From Cladocopium goreaui (Eukaryota > Sar > Dinophyceae > Suessiales > Symbiodiniaceae), in the NCBI GenBank assembly GCA_947184155.2, contig CAMXCT020001424.1, positions 433,501 to 497,500 of the forward strand: a stretch of 64,000 nucleotides of DNA. Reading direction: 5' to 3'. The first letter of the stretch is position 1, and every line of letters begins with the position of its first letter. Both the position numbers and the translations under genes were made by a program. The notes under the pieces were generated by a model. That model was not told the origin of the DNA. It saw only the letters and a program-made list of their open reading frames with translations, and searched no databases. Shown here piece after piece: positions 48,113 through 58,635 of the stretch.

Positions 48113-49528
48113 TCAATTAGTGAGACTGATGGCCGCTGTCATGACCCTGAGGAGGTTGAGTGCATCATAGTTTTTGCCCAGGAGGCTGACTGGGATACCC
48201 ATCATCACTGCAACTCGTTCCACCGTCTCAATGGCTTCAGATGGTTGGTGAGCCCACCATTCTTCCGTTTTGGCGATGTTGTCGGTGAGGACCTTTCTCT
48301 TGGGTTCTGACAGCGGAAGTTCTTTGAGCCATTTGTTGAAGGCCCGGACTGCAAGAGTTGATGGCATATGTTGAGCTAGCCACGGGTTGAGTGTGGTAGT
48401 GCCAACCAACAAAGAAGACGGATCGAAACCCGGTGGCGCAGGACGTGCCAGGTTATTGGAGTTCCTCAGGAGAGCTTGTTGGATGGGTGTTGAAGCAGGG
48501 CTTGAAGCAGAAGGTCCCGTAGTAGCTGGTGTGGAGGGTTCGCCCGTGTCTTCTCCCATTCTTTGACGTAGTTGCGCCAATTGGCTTCGGAGTTGGGTGA
48601 GCTCATGTTGAGTCTCCAGATCTGCTGTGCGGGTCGGAACCCAGCTGTGGATCAGATCAGCTATCTGTTGCGCTGCATACTTGGTGTTGTTGGTCTTGTC
48701 CAAAAGTTTGCCGTCTTGCCTAGCCCGGCTGTGAGAGACCTTGTCCAGGTCGACTCCCTTGTTTCTGAGCTGCGTCAAGAGCTCTGTCATGAAAACAACT
48801 GCTGCGATGTCCCCAGTAGGGATCAAGTAGAGTTCACGACCATGAGCCAGCTTGCGAAGCCAAAAGTTGTTGGCTTGCTGATATAGCAAGGCTGCCACAG
48901 GGAGCTGCAAAGGATCACACCCTTCGATGTCCAGCTTTTGCGTGAAAGCTGATTGACGAATGCTTCGTGGGAAAGTCAAGCCGTTGATCTTCTGGTTGTC
49001 ATAGTGGTCTTTGTCCTCTTGCCAATGAGGATTGATATCAAAGCCATAGGTGCGGGTGGCATCCAGTTTTGCTTGGCCTCCTGGTGAAGTCGTTTGTGGA
49101 GTGTCGAATGGACGAGGTTGAGATGATGGGACGGATGGAGTGCTTGGTGAAACTGGTTGTGTTTGTGGACAGGGTAATGTGGGTGAGGTTGGTGGAGTGA
49201 CTTGGCGAGGAGGAACTGGATAGCCAAGAGTTGGTGGAGGTGATGACGGAGGTGCCGGTGGGAACCGTTGACTGGGCCATGTGCCCTGAAGTACGGGTGG
49301 ATTTTGGTGCATTGATCTGTTCGGCATGTAGGCTCCCGACTGCTGCATCGCAAAATGAGGTCGAAACTGAGGGCGTGACATTTGTTGTGAGTGCCAGACA
49401 GCCGCTTGCATAGGTCCGCACCAGCGAGGAAAGAAGGGTAGTTCTTGTCGTACTGGCTGAGCTAGTCCACGAGGCTCAGAGCGGTTTTGTCCCGGCATTG
49501 GAGATCTGGATCTATCCGAGCCTGCCAT
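48113..49528 (-). CDS. Penelope-like element ORF B, Pro-rich gag-like protein
   Basis: 471 codons, ATG at 49528, intact. Residues 1-150 are Pro/Gln/Ser-rich with an RS start (AGSDRSRSPMPGQ). A folded middle (about 160-310) includes INPHWQEDKDHYDNQKING, PLQLPVAALLYQQANNFWL and DIAAVVFMTELLTQLRNKG. A short coiled coil follows (ETQHELTQLRSQLAQLRQRM). The C-terminal part is helical (LAVRAFNKWLKELPLSEPKR, then ETVERVAVMMGIPVSLLGKN). No catalytic motif, so a structural or RNA-binding role is most likely. It lies between ORF A and the GIY-YIG/RT ORF on the same strand. The plus frames over it are shadows. Confidence 0.75.
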   Translation of the reverse strand: MAGSDRSRSPMPGQNRSEPRGLAQPVRQELPFFPRWCGPMQAAVWHSQQMSRPQFRPHFAMQQSGAYMPNRSMHQNPPVLQGTWPSQRFPPAPPSSPPPTLGYPVPPRQVTPPTSPTLPCPQTQPVSPSTPSVPSSQPRPFDTPQTTSPGGQAKLDATRTYGFDINPHWQEDKDHYDNQKINGLTFPRSIRQSAFTQKLDIEGCDPLQLPVAALLYQQANNFWLRKLAHGRELYLIPTGDIAAVVFMTELLTQLRNKGVDLDKVSHSRARQDGKLLDKTNNTKYAAQQIADLIHSWVPTRTADLETQHELTQLRSQLAQLRQRMGEDTGEPSTPATTGPSASSPASTPIQQALLRNSNNLARPAPPGFDPSSLLVGTTTLNPWLAQHMPSTLAVRAFNKWLKELPLSEPKRKVLTDNIAKTEEWWAHQPSEAIETVERVAVMMGIPVSLLGKNYDALNLLRVMTAAISLTN

Positions 49529-49910
49529 TGAGAAATGTCACTCAAAATCTCTAGTAGCTATGAGAAAAGTATCAAAACTGCAGGATGTATACACAAGGGT
49601 CAAATTATTGAAATGAAATGAATCAGATTAAAGCAAGCCATGGACATCACCGTTGATGAATCCAAAACGAAAATTGAAATCACTTCGATTCATATGTAGT
49701 CGCAGCATGGCAATGTAGAGAGTGCAGTGGTGATACATGACACGACACGAACCTTAGGTCAAAACATGTTCAAGTCAGATTGAGGCAACCGCACTTTTTT
49801 GATCAAAAGCGTGTCCAGGTTTCCCTAGAAATGTCAACTCCGGTTTCCGGGTGATGCCGAAAAGAGCTAATAATACATGACGACAACTGGTCAGCAATGA
49901 GGTCCTGCTG
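49529..49910 (-). other. Spacer between ORF A and ORF B
   Basis: No gene seen. A pyrimidine-AG site (TTTTCTCATAG, minus strand) about 35 nt before the ORF B start could be a splice or leader-addition site. Confidence 0.4.
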
Positions 49911-51935
49911 TCAACGGCGACCTGAGTATCGTTCCTCAGTGGTGCGATAATTTACGTCATCTGAGGATGAGTCGCCAACGTCGATCTTGTCGGTCAGATT
50001 TTGCCACTTCAGGGCAACGAACTTCAGTCCCACGTGATTGCTGTGGGCAATCGTGTACTTCTCGGACGTGGTGACTATTCCTTTGTCGGCTACAGCAAGC
50101 TGCGCCATTTCGTTGCCACCAGCTTTGTATGCGGTGTGGACATTTGCACCTCGATACATCGCCCCAAGACGATGTCTTGTTGTCCTTTCCCTTTCTTCTG
50201 GATGGTGTCGCGAAGCTCTCTTGCCGCCCACTCTGGTATGGTCTTGTCACTGTTGGATACTTCTCTGCCAAGGTAGGAAGGCCCCAAAGGCTGGCACGTC
50301 GCACCGTTGAAGGTTCTTGTGGTAAGACCATTTGGCTGGTCTGATCTTGCCCTCAAGGAGGATGAGCTGGGAGGTACGGAGTGTCGTCCCATGAAGTAGC
50401 GCCCATGTATGGTTTTGACGCTTTCGAAATGGAGGTGGCATCTGAAAGTGACTGGAGTCAGGTAAAGGGAGAATGAGTGCAATCATGTTGGTGGAAGGAA
50501 GTTCTCGGATCTGTGCTTGTGTAAGATCATAGTCAGGAAGGAGGTGTGTGCTGAAGAACAGCTGGATCGCTTTTTGGATAACATCCGGGGGAATGCGGCT
50601 GTCAACCTTCTTCAAAGTCTCGCAGGCTTGTTCATAGGCCTGGTGATCCATGGTTTGCGACGGTTGAGGTCTGTCGCCTAGCGCGATTTCATTGGCCGCT
50701 CTCATCCGCTCAGGATGATTTAAGGCATATTTGATGCTTCTGAACCACTCTTCCTTGGAACCTTCTTGAAGGTTGATGGCTACGTGTCCTGGAGGGACAT
50801 TGACAGGAGCATGGGATTGATCCGAACCCGGTGTGTTTGGTGGTTTCTTCTTCTGGTGATGAGATGTGGTGTGGTCGGAGGAGAATGCTGTGAGTGGCTT
50901 GGTAGAACAGTCATAAGGATCATTGTATATGGCTGATGGTTTGGAGTAGCCAATCCATTTGGATGGATTGGATGAGTTGGAGGAGTTGGAATCGTCTTTC
51001 CATTGTCCCCAGGGTTGCCACTTGTTGGTGGACGATTGGCCGTAGTGGTAGGACTGTGACTGAGTGTTGGTGTTTTGTGAAGACTGTTGTGGGTAGTAAT
51101 CCCACGATGCGGGTTGGAGAGTAGCTGGTGGATTGGTGTTTTCCCGTGGTGATTGATGATCTTGTACACGATGTCGTCCTTCTCGACATTGTGGAGATGC
51201 TGAGCGTAAGGTGATGGACGTGGCTCTGCTTGGCTGACGTGAGGCATGCCTGGAGGTGGAAAATTCTCTAGAGGAGGATCGAGGTCGTGAAGAGCGACGG
51301 ACTCTTCTTGTGGATCTTCGACGACGAGGGCTCCGAGGAATGGAGACTGGCCGTTTGTCATGTCTCCTTGACAGGGATCGATGGCGATGGGGCCGGGATC
51401 GTCGTTGGGATCGGCGACTGGATGTTGAATATTCTCCAAGTGGATGGGAGTGACTGATGTTGTGTGGATAGGTTGGAGTGGGTGGATGTGCTGGTGCAGG
51501 AGGTTGGTTGGTGTTGCGCTCTTGGGTCTTATCCACGAAAGCTTGAATGCTGGATTCGACTGTGTGCTTCATCTGTTGCATCATCTCTTCAGGATTGAAG
51601 GATGGATTGGGTCCAGCTTGAGAGGTTTGAGGTACCACTGGTGTTGGTGGATCTGGCACTTGAGGCCCTGATGGTTGTGGAGTCGGTGGAGTGGATGTGG
51701 CGTGAGCCTGTTGGGTAGGTTGATGGAAGGGGATGAGTTGCTGAAGATGTTGGATATGAGATTGAGCTTGTGAAGTGAGCTGTTGATTGAGAATCGCGTT
51801 CTGCTCCCTAAGAGCGGCAATCTGAGCCTGAGTCTGAGCTTGAGACTGAGCTTGTGACTGCTGATTCATCATGTCACCTCCGCAAAGTTGACCTTGAAGT
51901 CCCATCGTTTGCGGGTTCCAACCAAAGTTCCACAT
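49911..51935 (-). pseudogene. Penelope-like element ORF A, Gln/RS-rich with a possible ADP-ribosyltransferase-like C-terminus; two frameshifts
   Basis: ATG at 51935. Residues 1-180 are Gln/Pro-rich (NQQSQAQSQAQTQAQIAA), then a dense RS/RR region (RRSRPHRHRSLSRRHDKR) typical of RNA-associated proteins, then a helical segment (SKEEWFRSIKYALNHPERMR, VDSRIPPDVIQKAIQLFF). The C-terminal part reads TWALLHGTTLRTSQLILLEG, KIRPAKWSYHKN, then VPAFGAF before the frame breaks near 50290. It continues in a second frame (YLGREVSNSDKTIPEWAARE) and, from about 50170, a third (AMYRGANVHTAYKAGGNEMA) to a stop at 49911. The LHGT / ILLEGKI / FGAFYLG pattern recalls ADP-ribosyltransferase or PARP-like folds; this is a guess from pattern only. 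Confidence 0.65.
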
Positions 51936-52508
51936 CGTGTCAGGGACGTTGGGAAAACGTCCAGGTCACATGGCGGCAATGTCAGGTTGAGTAAATATGA
52001 GTAAATTAAAACAAAGAAAACCAGTTCACAATTGATGCATCCACATTATCGTGCAAAAATACCCCTGGTTGCAGGCTCACAGGCCTAAATGTCACGTCAA
52101 CCCCGTAGACGGCTTACGTCGTCAACCCCTGAATTACGTGCACAATTGAACCTCACCAGGGTAACCAAAAGGAAGTGTTCACACCTGAAAAGCATGTCCT
52201 GTTGCCTGGAGTTTCATGTGAAAAAGGCTGCGGTCAGTCTCTTGAGATAACGGAAGGATTTTTGTCGCAGCTTCAGACTACGAACCCTTGCATCTCTGGA
52301 AAATGGTGGAGCCAAGCACAGCGGCCAGCAGTTCAACACTCACTCGACCGATGGGTGAAAATTGAAGTAAGGCCAGCAGTTCACTTTACTTAGATGAATT
52401 ACCAATTCAAAAGTGTAAATTCAGAGATCGTTTCAACGTGTCAATTCTTAGCCTAGAAAGGCTTTCCCCGAAGGGTTCATGCCACCTTGACGAATCCAGC
52501 ATGAATCA
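51936..52508 (-). other. Leader of the Penelope-like element
   Basis: Non-coding stretch between the ORF A start and the right pseudo-LTR. Parts (CCTCACCAG...ACCAAAAGG, CTTAGATGAATTACCA, CCACCTTGACG...AATCACAC) align in order with the last ~450 bp of each 1257-bp tandem unit. Confidence 0.65.
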
Positions 52509-53020
52509 CACACTTGCTCAGAAACATCTTATCGAATTACTGATGTGGAATGCATCGTACGTGCAAAAACACTTCAGTTAAACCTGACAGGAGACATTGG
52601 ATGATCAGGAGTGAAAAACTGTGCGAAGTAATTCTGTCAATGTTCTGATGCAGCTTAGTCTTCAGTAATTGACCGTAAGTAGTTCCAGATTGCGACAACA
52701 GTGCAGAAATGAAAAGAATTGAAAATCGAATCGACTTGGCGGTTCTAGGCTTGGCCGGTTGCCATGACGGAAAACGGAATGGAAATAAAACAGAAATTGA
52801 AATTGCATGTACACAGAGTTGATCAGACTCTGCTTCCAGCACAAGTGGATAGCTTCGTTGGGTGCAGTCTCCACTGTGCTCTGCACCCCCCTGCTGAAAT
52901 TCAGATTGGAAACCTTTACTGAAAATCAGGTTGAAAACCAAACTAAGATTAGAACCTCAGGCGAAAACGAGTCAAGTGCAAGTTAGAAGTTTTACATCTC
53001 CTCAGATGTTCCACACACAC
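52509..53020 (-). repeat. Right (5') pseudo-LTR of the Penelope-like element
   Basis: Direct-repeat partner of 41521-42007, ending ACATCT-CCTC-AGATGT and CACACACAC. The hairpin arms are conserved while the loop differs from the left copy. Confidence 0.9.
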
Positions 53021-53846
53021 AAACGCAAGAGATTCTGGAATCTTTACGGGGACTACACATAAACAAGGTTGATATATTCTGATTGGTTGTGCTGTTTGCT
53101 GTACATTGTGGCTTCTCCTTCCGCGTGCTCATAATTCGGCCAAGATAACAAAGCAGCTCATGGGCGGTGGAATAGTGCAGCCTGGGATGCACAGACCATG
53201 CCGAACAGCCTTAAAGCATCTTAAAGTGTTGCCAGATCCACCTAGACATGATAGTTTTATTCACGCAATCCAACCTAATCACACAAGTGCAGATGTGTTC
53301 CATCCACCCTTTGATTGACGTGCCCCTGCTTTACTGTGCTGGGTCCTTTGTGATGCTCTGAGCTCAAATTCACCAGGTTTCAAGCACAGGCCACCAGCCT
53401 GGGATGTGGCTATGTCAACGAATTGGATGAGGAGATTTTTGCAGTGACGGTGGATCATATACAGTTGCTTGGTCCAACTAGCCTTTGACAGCCACCGGTG
53501 TCCCATGTCTATCCAGCAAATACGTCATGTTTATCGAGCACTATCCAATGGTGATCGCAGCTGCTAGTTATGCTGAATATGCCGGCATATGCCTTGATCA
53601 TCCCACGTTTACCCCATGTAATATGCAGTGGTGCTGCGGCAATCATTGCAGCGCCGAGGCTGCGAAAGAAAGCAAAGGAAAGGAAAATAAAGTTCGCGGT
53701 CCACCATTTCCAGAAGCTTGATGGATTGTTTGGCTTCGCGCAAAGCAATGAAGCAGGGAGCGACACAAGTCAAAGGATTCGTTGTGTGGGGTGAATATAC
53801 ATTGATAGGCTGATGGTTTTCGGGTATTTCTACACTCGACCAGCGG
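53021..53846. other. No gene firmly recognised
   Basis: Short frames on both strands. The most protein-like is a plus frame near 53570-53794 (PHVICSGAAAIIAAPRLRKK, KIKFAVHHFQKLDGLFGF), but the minus strand is also open there. Confidence 0.35.
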
Positions 53847-54011
53847 ATGTGGCTTTTACCAGTACCATTGCCGCTGAGGATCGACAACTTGCGGGAAGCT
53901 GACCGGCAACGACCCATCATTGTTTGCCCAGAGGCACAACTCATGGGACCACGGTCGCAATGGTCCATCTACACTTTATCAGGTCAGCCACAGATGTTGG
54001 AAAATCAATGA
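53847..54011 (+). CDS. Possible exon; weak resemblance to an RCK domain of BK-type potassium channels
   Basis: 54 codons from ATG to TGA: MWLLPVPLPLRIDNLREADR, QRPIIVCPEAQLMGPRSQW, SIYTLSGQPQMLENQ. The PLR-x2-NL ... IIV ... W ... pattern recalls the linker and first strand of an RCK domain (PLRASN...HIVIVG in BK channels). The overlap is short and the minus strand has its own open frame, so the identification is tentative. No flanking exons could be linked. Confidence 0.25.
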   Translation: MWLLPVPLPLRIDNLREADRQRPIIVCPEAQLMGPRSQWSIYTLSGQPQMLENQ

Positions 54012-54186
54012 AAATCATGGAATCGCGAGCTTTTTTTAATCTCAATTATCGCTAAACAATAAAGCGGCAAGGATCCGGGGTGTGATTCACGACCAGCACC
54101 AGAGCGACAGAAAATAAGAGAGAGAGAGAGAGATAGAGACACATATACTGTACATACATGGATTGCACATATTGAGAATATAATAT

Positions 54187-54606
54187 GTGCCTTGTCCTTG
54201 GTTAGTTTTTGGTGTTTGCGAAAGCCGTTTGGGTCACAAATTTGATGTCCCATGGTCCAGAAAGGCGCAGGGTGCAGAAGTTGCTTTCTATGTTTGGCGT
54301 TTTGGCCGTGCCATGCTGTGCCCCAGAGGACAGTGGCTATTACAGCGATCGACGGGAGACTTTGAAGCACCGGAAAAATCAGAAGGAGACTCTGCGGGCC
54401 CTGCGGGTCCAAACAACAGAGCTATAATGTTTTTTCTCAAAAATTGGGCCTGCCCCATTCCATTGGTTTGTGATCTTGGAAGTGTGGATGATTTTTTCAT
54501 AAACTATCCAAAATTCCAATGTCAGTGGAGTAGGTTAGCAGATGGTGGCACCGGTGCCAGGAGACCATTCCCTTTCTATACTTTTGCACCTTGGCACACG
54601 GTGTAA
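54187..54606 (+). CDS. Open frame, possible exon, unknown
   Basis: Two plus frames compete. One is open for 139 codons (start 54187, not an ATG-certain start); the other (54209-54427) reads MSHGPERRRVQKLLSMFGVL, then DRRETLKHRKNQKETLRALR and stops at TAA. The second has the more protein-like composition. A (GA)n tract at 54117-54133 precedes both. No family recognised. Confidence 0.25.
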   Translation: MPCPWLVFGVCESRLGHKFDVPWSRKAQGAEVAFYVWRFGRAMLCPRGQWLLQRSTGDFEAPEKSEGDSAGPAGPNNRAIMFFLKNWACPIPLVCDLGSVDDFFINYPKFQCQWSRLADGGTGARRPFPFYTFAPWHTV

Positions 54607-54780
54607 TGGGTATTTATTTAATGGGGGTACAATAGGTACATAATGGGTAAACATATGTAAACATGCATATTTATATAACATTTTTTAATTTATTTAAAAA
54701 TAATATAATATATTATAATTTTATATAATATAATATAATATGCTATGATATAATATAATATAACATTGAGCCCGCTGTGC
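54607..54780. repeat. AT-rich tract (TATAATATAA)
   Basis: Dense TATAATATAA repeats at about 54690-54765 preceding the GAAGACGAATT array. Confidence 0.8.
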
Positions 54781-54789
54781 GGGTATGAC

Positions 54790-55262
54790 ATTTCCACCCG
54801 CAGACGAAGACGAATTCCGAAGACGAATTGCGAAGACGAATTCCCCGAAGACGAATTGCACCCCGAAGACGAATCCCACCCGAAGACGAATTGCGAAGAC
54901 GAATTGCCCCCCGAAGACGAATTCCCCGCAGACGAATTGCCTCCCGAAGACGAATTGCGAAGACAAATTCCCCGAAGACGAATTGCCCCCGAAGACGAAT
55001 GCCGAAGACGAATTCCCCGCAGATGAATTGCCCCCCGAAGACGAATTGCGAAGACGAATTCCCCGAAGACGAATTGCACCCCGAAGGCGAATTCCCACCC
55101 GAAGACGAATTGCGAAGACGAATTCCACGAAGACGAACTGCCCCCCGAAGACGAACTCCCCCGCGAAGACGAATTCCCCGAAGACGAATTGCCCACGAAT
55201 TCCCCCCCGAAGACGAATTCCGAAGACGAATTCCCCGAAGACGAATTCCGAAGACGACTTTT
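54790..55262. repeat. GAAGACGAATT(C/G)CCC minisatellite
   Basis: About 30 copies of a 9-21-bp module CGAAGACGAATTCCC/CGAAGACGAATTGC. Three frames on each strand are open for 85-185 codons, which is a property of the repeat and not evidence of genes. Confidence 0.93.
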
Positions 55263-55839
55263 TCACCAACGACTTGGGAGAAAAGCATGCATAACCTCAA
55301 AGCCTACATGCATGTCATATATGCATCTAGTTTCTATTTTGGCAAACCGTAGGGACACTTTTTTTTGTCCATGGTGGGTTTTCACCGTATAGCGGACGTC
55401 TTTGTTTGGTTCACATTGCATATTTTCCCTACTACCACTAGGCTTAAGTCGTATCAATCGACCTGAAGTCGTATCACACCTCCGCGCGCGCAGTGTTTAG
55501 CATAGATTTTGATAGTTCTTTATTTGATGGGCTTTTGATTCGAACACTTTTTCATCGCTGTGCGCAATGTTTTGTTGACATGATTCTATTTGACCCTACT
55601 AGCCCTAGCGTTAAGTCGTATCAGCTTGTAGAAGTTGTATCGGGAGGCCGTGCGCCTGGAAAAAGTTCAAGTTTGGCATCACCACAACTTTTAGTAATTG
55701 GATAATTCATTGTTTTGGGGCCGTGCGCCTAGAAAAAGCTCAATTTTTGTATTGCGTTGATTTATAAAAATTATGTTATATTTCATTCTTCTTTCAACGG
55801 GGCAAACGCTGGTTGCTGCTTTATGCTTGCTTTCTGCTT
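55263..55839. other. No gene recognised
   Basis: Two related phrases (GTCGTATCA and GGCCGTGCGCCT) recur at 55448-55480, 55614-55650 and 55721-55735. Nothing else assigned. Confidence 0.4.
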
Positions 55840-56165
55840 GCTTGCTGCTGCTGTTGCTGCTGCTGTTGCTGCTGCCTCCTGCTGCTGTTGCTGCTGCCTC
55901 CTGCTGCTGCTGCGGCTGCGGCTTCCTTCTGCTGCTGCCGCCTCCTGCTGCTGCTGCTGCTGCCTCCTGCTGCTGCTGCTGCTGCTGCCTCCTGCTGCTG
56001 CTGCCTCCTGCTGCTGCTGCTGCTTCCGCCTGCTGCTGCTGCTGCTTCCTCCTGCTGCTGCTGCTGCTGCTGCCTCCTGCTGCTGCTGCTGCCTCCTGCT
56101 GCTGCTGCTGCTGCTGCTTCCTCCTCCTCCTGCTGCTGCTTCCTCCTGCTGCTGCTGCCGCTGGT
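55840..56165. repeat. CTG/CTCCTG triplet repeat
   Basis: About 320 bp of CTG triplets broken by CCT and TCC. It reads as Leu/Ala/Cys on the plus strand and Gln/Ala/Ser on the minus strand (open for up to 180 codons). No independent coding evidence. Confidence 0.93.
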
Positions 56166-56734
56166 GCAAACATTTTGCCGAAAAAGAAAATTACAGTCTC
56201 GGTCGCCTTGAGAAGGCAGAACTTATGAAACATTCAAGCGGAAGCGGATGTTGACAGCGGTGTGCCACTGGGTTTTCAGATTTTAACGTTGTTGATATGA
56301 TGATGTTGCCCATAGCTATTACATGGAAATCTATGTTTGTTAGGAAACAAAGTTAAAGATCTCGGAGGCCGTGTGCCATGGTGATTCCTAAATATATCCT
56401 TTGAAAACATAGTTTAAACATATGTGAGTACCTCAGTGTGCGCAATGTTTTCTTCATTTTTGGAGATATAACAACATTCCTTGAAAGCCGGTGTGCCATT
56501 GGGATTTTGATATTTTGATGTGACTTTTGCCCAGTTGATGTGACTTTCTTCCAACTCGCTGTTACATGGGGTTGATGTGACTTCTGCCCAACTGATGTGA
56601 CTTAAACCCTTCGCTAGTAACTAGTAGAAGTGCTAGGGCCTGTCATGTTAGGAACTGGGCCCCCAGTTCCAGGAACTAGCGGAACCATGGTCACGGTTCC
56701 AAGGGTTGGTTTATGGACCCCAACACCGATCATG
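56166..56734. other. No gene recognised
   Basis: Loose recurring phrases GGCCGTGTGCCA and GATGTGACTT. No coding signal. Confidence 0.45.
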
Positions 56735-57255
56735 ATGACTAACGAAGGAGGTAACGAAATGAACGACTTGGAAAAAAGGAAGAGATAAACAAACCGCATG
56801 TAAGACTTGAAAAAAGGAAGGAAATAGCGACATGAACGCATTGAACATGAAAGGAAGAGGTAAATGAACAGGATGGAAGCGTTGAAACGAGGGGGAGGAA
56901 GTAGCGAACGGAAGGGAAGAGTTAAACCGATTTAAAGCGGAAGGAACGACGTATAGGGAACAGAAGGAAAGAGTTGAAACGAAAGGAAGGAAGCAACGAA
57001 TGGAAGGGAAGAGTTGCAACAAAAAGACGGACGCAATGAAAAGGACGAGTTGACAGGAAAGGAAGAGCAGGAAGAACAGGACAGAAGATTTGAGCGAAAC
57101 GACGGACTTCGCGAAATGAACGCCTTTAAATGAGAGAAAGAGGTGAACGAATAAGATGAAACAATGGGGAGGAAGTAACGAACGGAGCAGAAGTTAATCC
57201 GAAAGGAGCGACGTAGGGAACAGAAGGGAAGACAAAACGAAAGGGAAGAGTAACA
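56735..57255. repeat. Purine-rich degenerate repeat (GGAAGAGTTGAAACGAAAGG)
   Basis: Recurring GAAACGAAAGGAAG, GGAAGGGAAGAGTT and ACGGACG modules of variable length. Minus frames here are repeat-derived. Confidence 0.8.
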
Positions 57256-57269
57256 AACGAAATGCTCTG

Positions 57270-58350
57270 GATGCTATAGCCTCTGGGCTTGCTCTTTGAG
57301 ATTTTGAAAATTCTTTTGATGCTACGCTCTTGGCCTTCACCTGAGGCGTTTCAGCACGCCCTTCACGCTACGCTCTGGAGACAGTCGCCTCTTGAATGCT
57401 ATGCTAATTTTCTCTTGGAAGTTCGAACAAGCTCTTGGTGCTATGCTCTTGGCTTACTCTTGGGTTTTCCGACACGCTTTTGCTGCTACGCTCTGAGCAT
57501 CTCTTAGCTTTCTCCTGGGCCAGTCCGGCAAGCTCTTGATGCTACGCTCTTAGCTGTCTATTGGAACTTCCAACACGCTCTTGGTGTGTTTTATCTTCCA
57601 ACACTTTCTCTTTGCCTTGTCCTGGGACGTGCCAGCACGCTCTTGACGCTACGCCCTTGGCTTCTCTTGAAGCATGGCGCGCTATTTTTGCTTCTTTTTG
57701 TGACACATTGAATTAAAACACGCTCTTGATGCTACGTTCTTGGCTCCGGCTCTGACACTCTCTTGATGCTACGCGCTGAACCTCGTCTTGGAACAGTCCA
57801 AGATGCTGTTGACGCTACGGTCCACCACAATTGTGATGATACGCTCTTATAATTTTTCTTGGAACTTCCAACGCGCTCTTGTTGGTGCTACGCTCCGCCT
57901 CTTGACGCTGCGGTCTGGAGAAAGTCACGCTCTTCCTGCTATGCTCTTAGCTTTGTTCTGGAACACCCCAGGACGCTCTAGTTGCTACGCTCTTTTGTTC
58001 TTCCTCAGGCATTCCAGCACGCGCTTGATGCTACGCTCTGGCCTCCAACACGTTCTGGATGCTAGACTCTTAGGTTTTTCTTGGTCCTGCAACACGCTCT
58101 CTTGGTATTGCTCGCTTAGGTTTCTCTTGGAACTTCCAACACGCTCTTGGTGCTACGCTCTTGACTTCCTCTTGGAACTGCCAGCGTTCTCTTGATGCTA
58201 GCCTCCTGTGCTATGCTTTTAGCCTTGGAACTTCCAGCAGGCTCTTGATCTTACGCACTCAACTCCCGCATGTTCTCAATGCTACACGCTCAATACTTTT
58301 TCATTGACCTTCCTGAGCTTTCTCCTGGAACACTCCGGCGCTCTCTTCGT
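57270..58350. repeat. Degenerate ~60-bp repeat (ACGCTCTTGATGCTACGCTC)
   Basis: Roughly 20 copies built from GATGCTACGCTCTTGG, CTTGGAACTTCCA and ACACGCTCTT, with variable spacing. Confidence 0.88.
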
Positions 58351-58635
58351 TTGGGTTTGGTAAGAAGATAAGAAGGTTCTACTACTTCAACTTAATGATT
58401 GATCCTTGCCTCAAGGATCTTCAACTGAGGTTGCAAAAGCACGCCACACGATCTTGACAATATATTTCGACATAACCTAGCCTTGGTGATCAGGCCAAAT
58501 CCCTATATCTGCCCTCCGGCTCCTCTTCCTCTCTACATTCCTCTATTTATCTTCCCACATACAAAGAATACAGTACGCCCTTGCTCGTCATGCCTAGCCT
58601 GTCAACAGGCTATGTGTCGTCAGGCAATAATATAC
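58351..58635. other. No gene recognised
   Basis: Transition sequence between two repeat blocks. No feature assigned. Confidence 0.45.

Larger units (their letters stand above)
41521..53020 (-). mobile_element. Penelope-like retroelement with N-terminal GIY-YIG nuclease, pseudo-LTRs and extra ORFs
   Basis: About 11.5 kb read on the minus strand, bounded by ~0.5-kb direct repeats (41521-42007 and 52509-53020). Order from the 5' side: ORF A (gag-like, 51935-49911), ORF B (49528-48113), ORF C (GIY-YIG then reverse transcriptase, 48043-45304), a 97-bp probable intron, ORF D, ORF E (Myb/SANT), ORF F and ORF G. GIY-YIG ahead of RT is the permuted arrangement described for the Chlamys/Naiad-type Penelope-like elements. 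Flanking direct repeats fit pseudo-LTRs and introns are known in Penelope-like elements. At 11.5 kb it is far longer than the usual 3-5 kb. It is damaged: ORFs A, C and F carry frameshifts, while B, D, E and G are open. Confidence 0.82.

Noticed and set aside
53609..53968. Minus-strand frame with SGNGTGKS as an ATPase P-loop
   Set aside because: The first Gly of the Walker A motif is missing, no Walker B or other ATPase motifs follow, and the plus strand has a competing protein-like reading.
55691..56254. Poly-Gln or poly-Leu protein genes
   Set aside because: Both strands and several frames are open because of a CTG/CTCCTG triplet repeat. No start context, splice sites or flanking domain supports translation.
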